Shown here: positions 63,063 to 64,000 of the stretch, piece by piece | Position numbering within the stretch: the stretch's first letter is position 1 | How the letters are laid out: each line of letters opens with the position of its first letter | From: Gloeobacter violaceus PCC 7421 | Lineage (GTDB): Bacteria > Cyanobacteriota > Cyanobacteriia > Gloeobacterales > Gloeobacteraceae | NCBI RefSeq assembly: GCF_000011385.1 | Contig: NC_005125.1 | Coordinates: 3,100,001-3,164,000, forward strand | Reading direction: 5' to 3' | Length of the DNA: 64,000 bases | Notes under the pieces: generated by a model | Told to the model about the DNA's origin: nothing | The model's database searches: none | Seen by the model: the letters and a program-made list of their open reading frames with translations, nothing else | Position numbers and translations under genes: made by a program

Positions 63063-64000
63063 ATGCAGACCGATGGTAAGCAAGATGCCGTTCCGATGCT
63101 GCCGGAACTAGATAGCACCGTCAACAAAGTGCCCACAGTGGCAGCGACCCAATGGACCCCGCATAACGGTGTGCTCCTCTCCGATGTCGGCGTCAGCATC
63201 AAAGTGCCCAAACTGCCCGCCGGCGAGCGCTCGATCGACTCGATTCCGGATATTTGGGCGCGGCCATTGCTGTTCGAAAAAGCGCTGTTCGACAAGAAGC
63301 ATCCTCTGCACGAGCGGGTGCGCGACGAATGGCGGGGACTGCTGGCCCTGTGCGCCCTCTGGGAAGTGCGCAGTCTGCCTTTTGAGGCGAAACTCCTGGA
63401 AATCCCGGTGACCCAACCCGAGCGGGCTTCGGCATTCTTGCGGGCTGCGGCGCGACTTTGCCCGCACAGGGTTTTGTCGGAAGACACCCCCTGGAACAAG
63501 CTTTATGTCCTTTACTACAACAATCGGCCCGTCGGCATGACCTCTCCGACCACGCTCGTCTGCACGGCGGCGGACAGTCGGGGGCGTTTCGACGGGCGGG
63601 TGAACTGGGCTGACGAGGGCGGCTTGACAAATCCGGCCGCATTTTTGACCGGCCAAGAAAGATCTGCGCTCGCCCACTGGCTGCAAAACCTGATGAGCGC
63701 TCTCAACGGTCACCCCGGCATCGACAGCGTGCAGGCGGGCGACCGGTTCAATCGGCTCACGGGTTTGCTGGTGGAGTACATCGGCGATCTCGGCCCGGCT
63801 GTCGCCCACGATGCCAGCAATCGCCCCCTGGGTCTTGATATCGGAATTTACTCCTACCTCAACAGTCCCATCAAGGCCCGCGAAGTCAAATTGGAGGACT
63901 CCGCCGCCAGATTGGTTCCCAGCGACGGCTTCGAGCCCGCCGTGCAATTGCTCGTCGTCGATCCGTCTATCGCCGATTGCTGGCGCGTCCGCCCCGCCCA
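63063..64000 (+). CDS. Hypothetical protein of the tubulin-like operon, 3' end outside window
   Basis: The frame opens at ATG 63063 after a GGGGG stretch and stays open to the end of the window (about 312 residues visible). Landmarks are WARPLLFEKALFDKKHPLHE, NKLYVLYYNNRPVGMTSPTT, and GYLNSP-type GIYSYLNSPIKAREV near the end. No family, membrane helix or catalytic motif was recognised. The 15-base gap to the tubulin-like gene puts it in the same operon. Being cytoplasmic, it probably works with that protein. Confidence 0.75.
   Translation, partial: MQTDGKQDAVPMLPELDSTVNKVPTVAATQWTPHNGVLLSDVGVSIKVPKLPAGERSIDSIPDIWARPLLFEKALFDKKHPLHERVRDEWRGLLALCALWEVRSLPFEAKLLEIPVTQPERASAFLRAAARLCPHRVLSEDTPWNKLYVLYYNNRPVGMTSPTTLVCTAADSRGRFDGRVNWADEGGLTNPAAFLTGQERSALAHWLQNLMSALNGHPGIDSVQAGDRFNRLTGLLVEYIGDLGPAVAHDASNRPLGLDIGIYSYLNSPIKAREVKLEDSAARLVPSDGFEPAVQLLVVDPSIADCWRVRPA

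Overview
The window is a GC-rich (roughly 60-65 percent) bacterial chromosome segment from a cyanobacterium, most likely a Gloeobacter-type lineage. This rests on a cyanobacterial ATP synthase operon with paired b and b' subunits, several families that are largely cyanobacterial (DUF1824, DUF3134, CcbP-like calcium-binding protein, lipid-A-disaccharide-synthase-related protein, Npun_F0494-like protein), and a GloVer-type repeat protein, a family named for Gloeobacter and Verrucomicrobia. The species assignment is inference; no rRNA gene lies in the window. No tRNA, rRNA, CRISPR array or intact insertion sequence was recognised.

Bases 1-8.6 kb: the 3' part of an MscS-type channel gene, then the leftward atpI-B-E-G-F-H-A operon (subunits I, a, c, b', b, delta, alpha), closed by a strong terminator with no gamma gene, followed by small cyanobacterial proteins and a PHP phosphoesterase. 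8.8-15.4 kb: a frameshifted GloVer-repeat gene coupled to a WG-repeat gene, valS, and an AT-richer gene pair that looks like a stranded toxin/immunity module. 15.4-31 kb is mostly housekeeping: a PEP-CTERM protein, a methyltransferase-like protein, SAM hydroxide adenosyltransferase, DUF1824, a CCA/poly(A)-polymerase-family enzyme, an RRM protein, pheT, an rsmH-ftsL-ftsI cell-division cluster, rsmD, a DUF433/DUF5615 module, argG and a thioredoxin-reductase-like flavoprotein.

31-45.6 kb: an exported dockerin-like protein, a small regulator-like protein, a frameshifted HAD hydrolase, an asparaginase II homologue divergent from an LpxB-related protein, a 1556-residue TamB-like protein, ssb, a nitrilase-family amidase, and an sdhB plus HdrB-like (SdhE-type) pair, then small cyanobacterial genes.

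45.7-57.5 kb is an accessory, defence-rich and partly decaying island. It holds an Upf1-like SF1 helicase, a catalase gene reduced to its two ends, a nucleotidyltransferase/winged-helix module with a perfect 14-bp inverted repeat upstream, a frameshifted ParE-like toxin, a convergent DUF5131/TcmP (three-Cys-motif) pair, a leftward operon of Uma2 nuclease, truncated restriction-modification protein, double DUF433 and DUF5615, a pRiA4b ORF-3-like protein and a CcbP-like protein.

57.7-64 kb: an SNase-like protein and an exported protein, then the most unusual locus, an operon of a vWA-like lipoprotein, a four-helix membrane protein, a tubulin/FtsZ-like glycine-loop protein and a fourth unrecognised protein that runs off the window. 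This looks like a membrane-linked NTPase system and is the best candidate for something undescribed.
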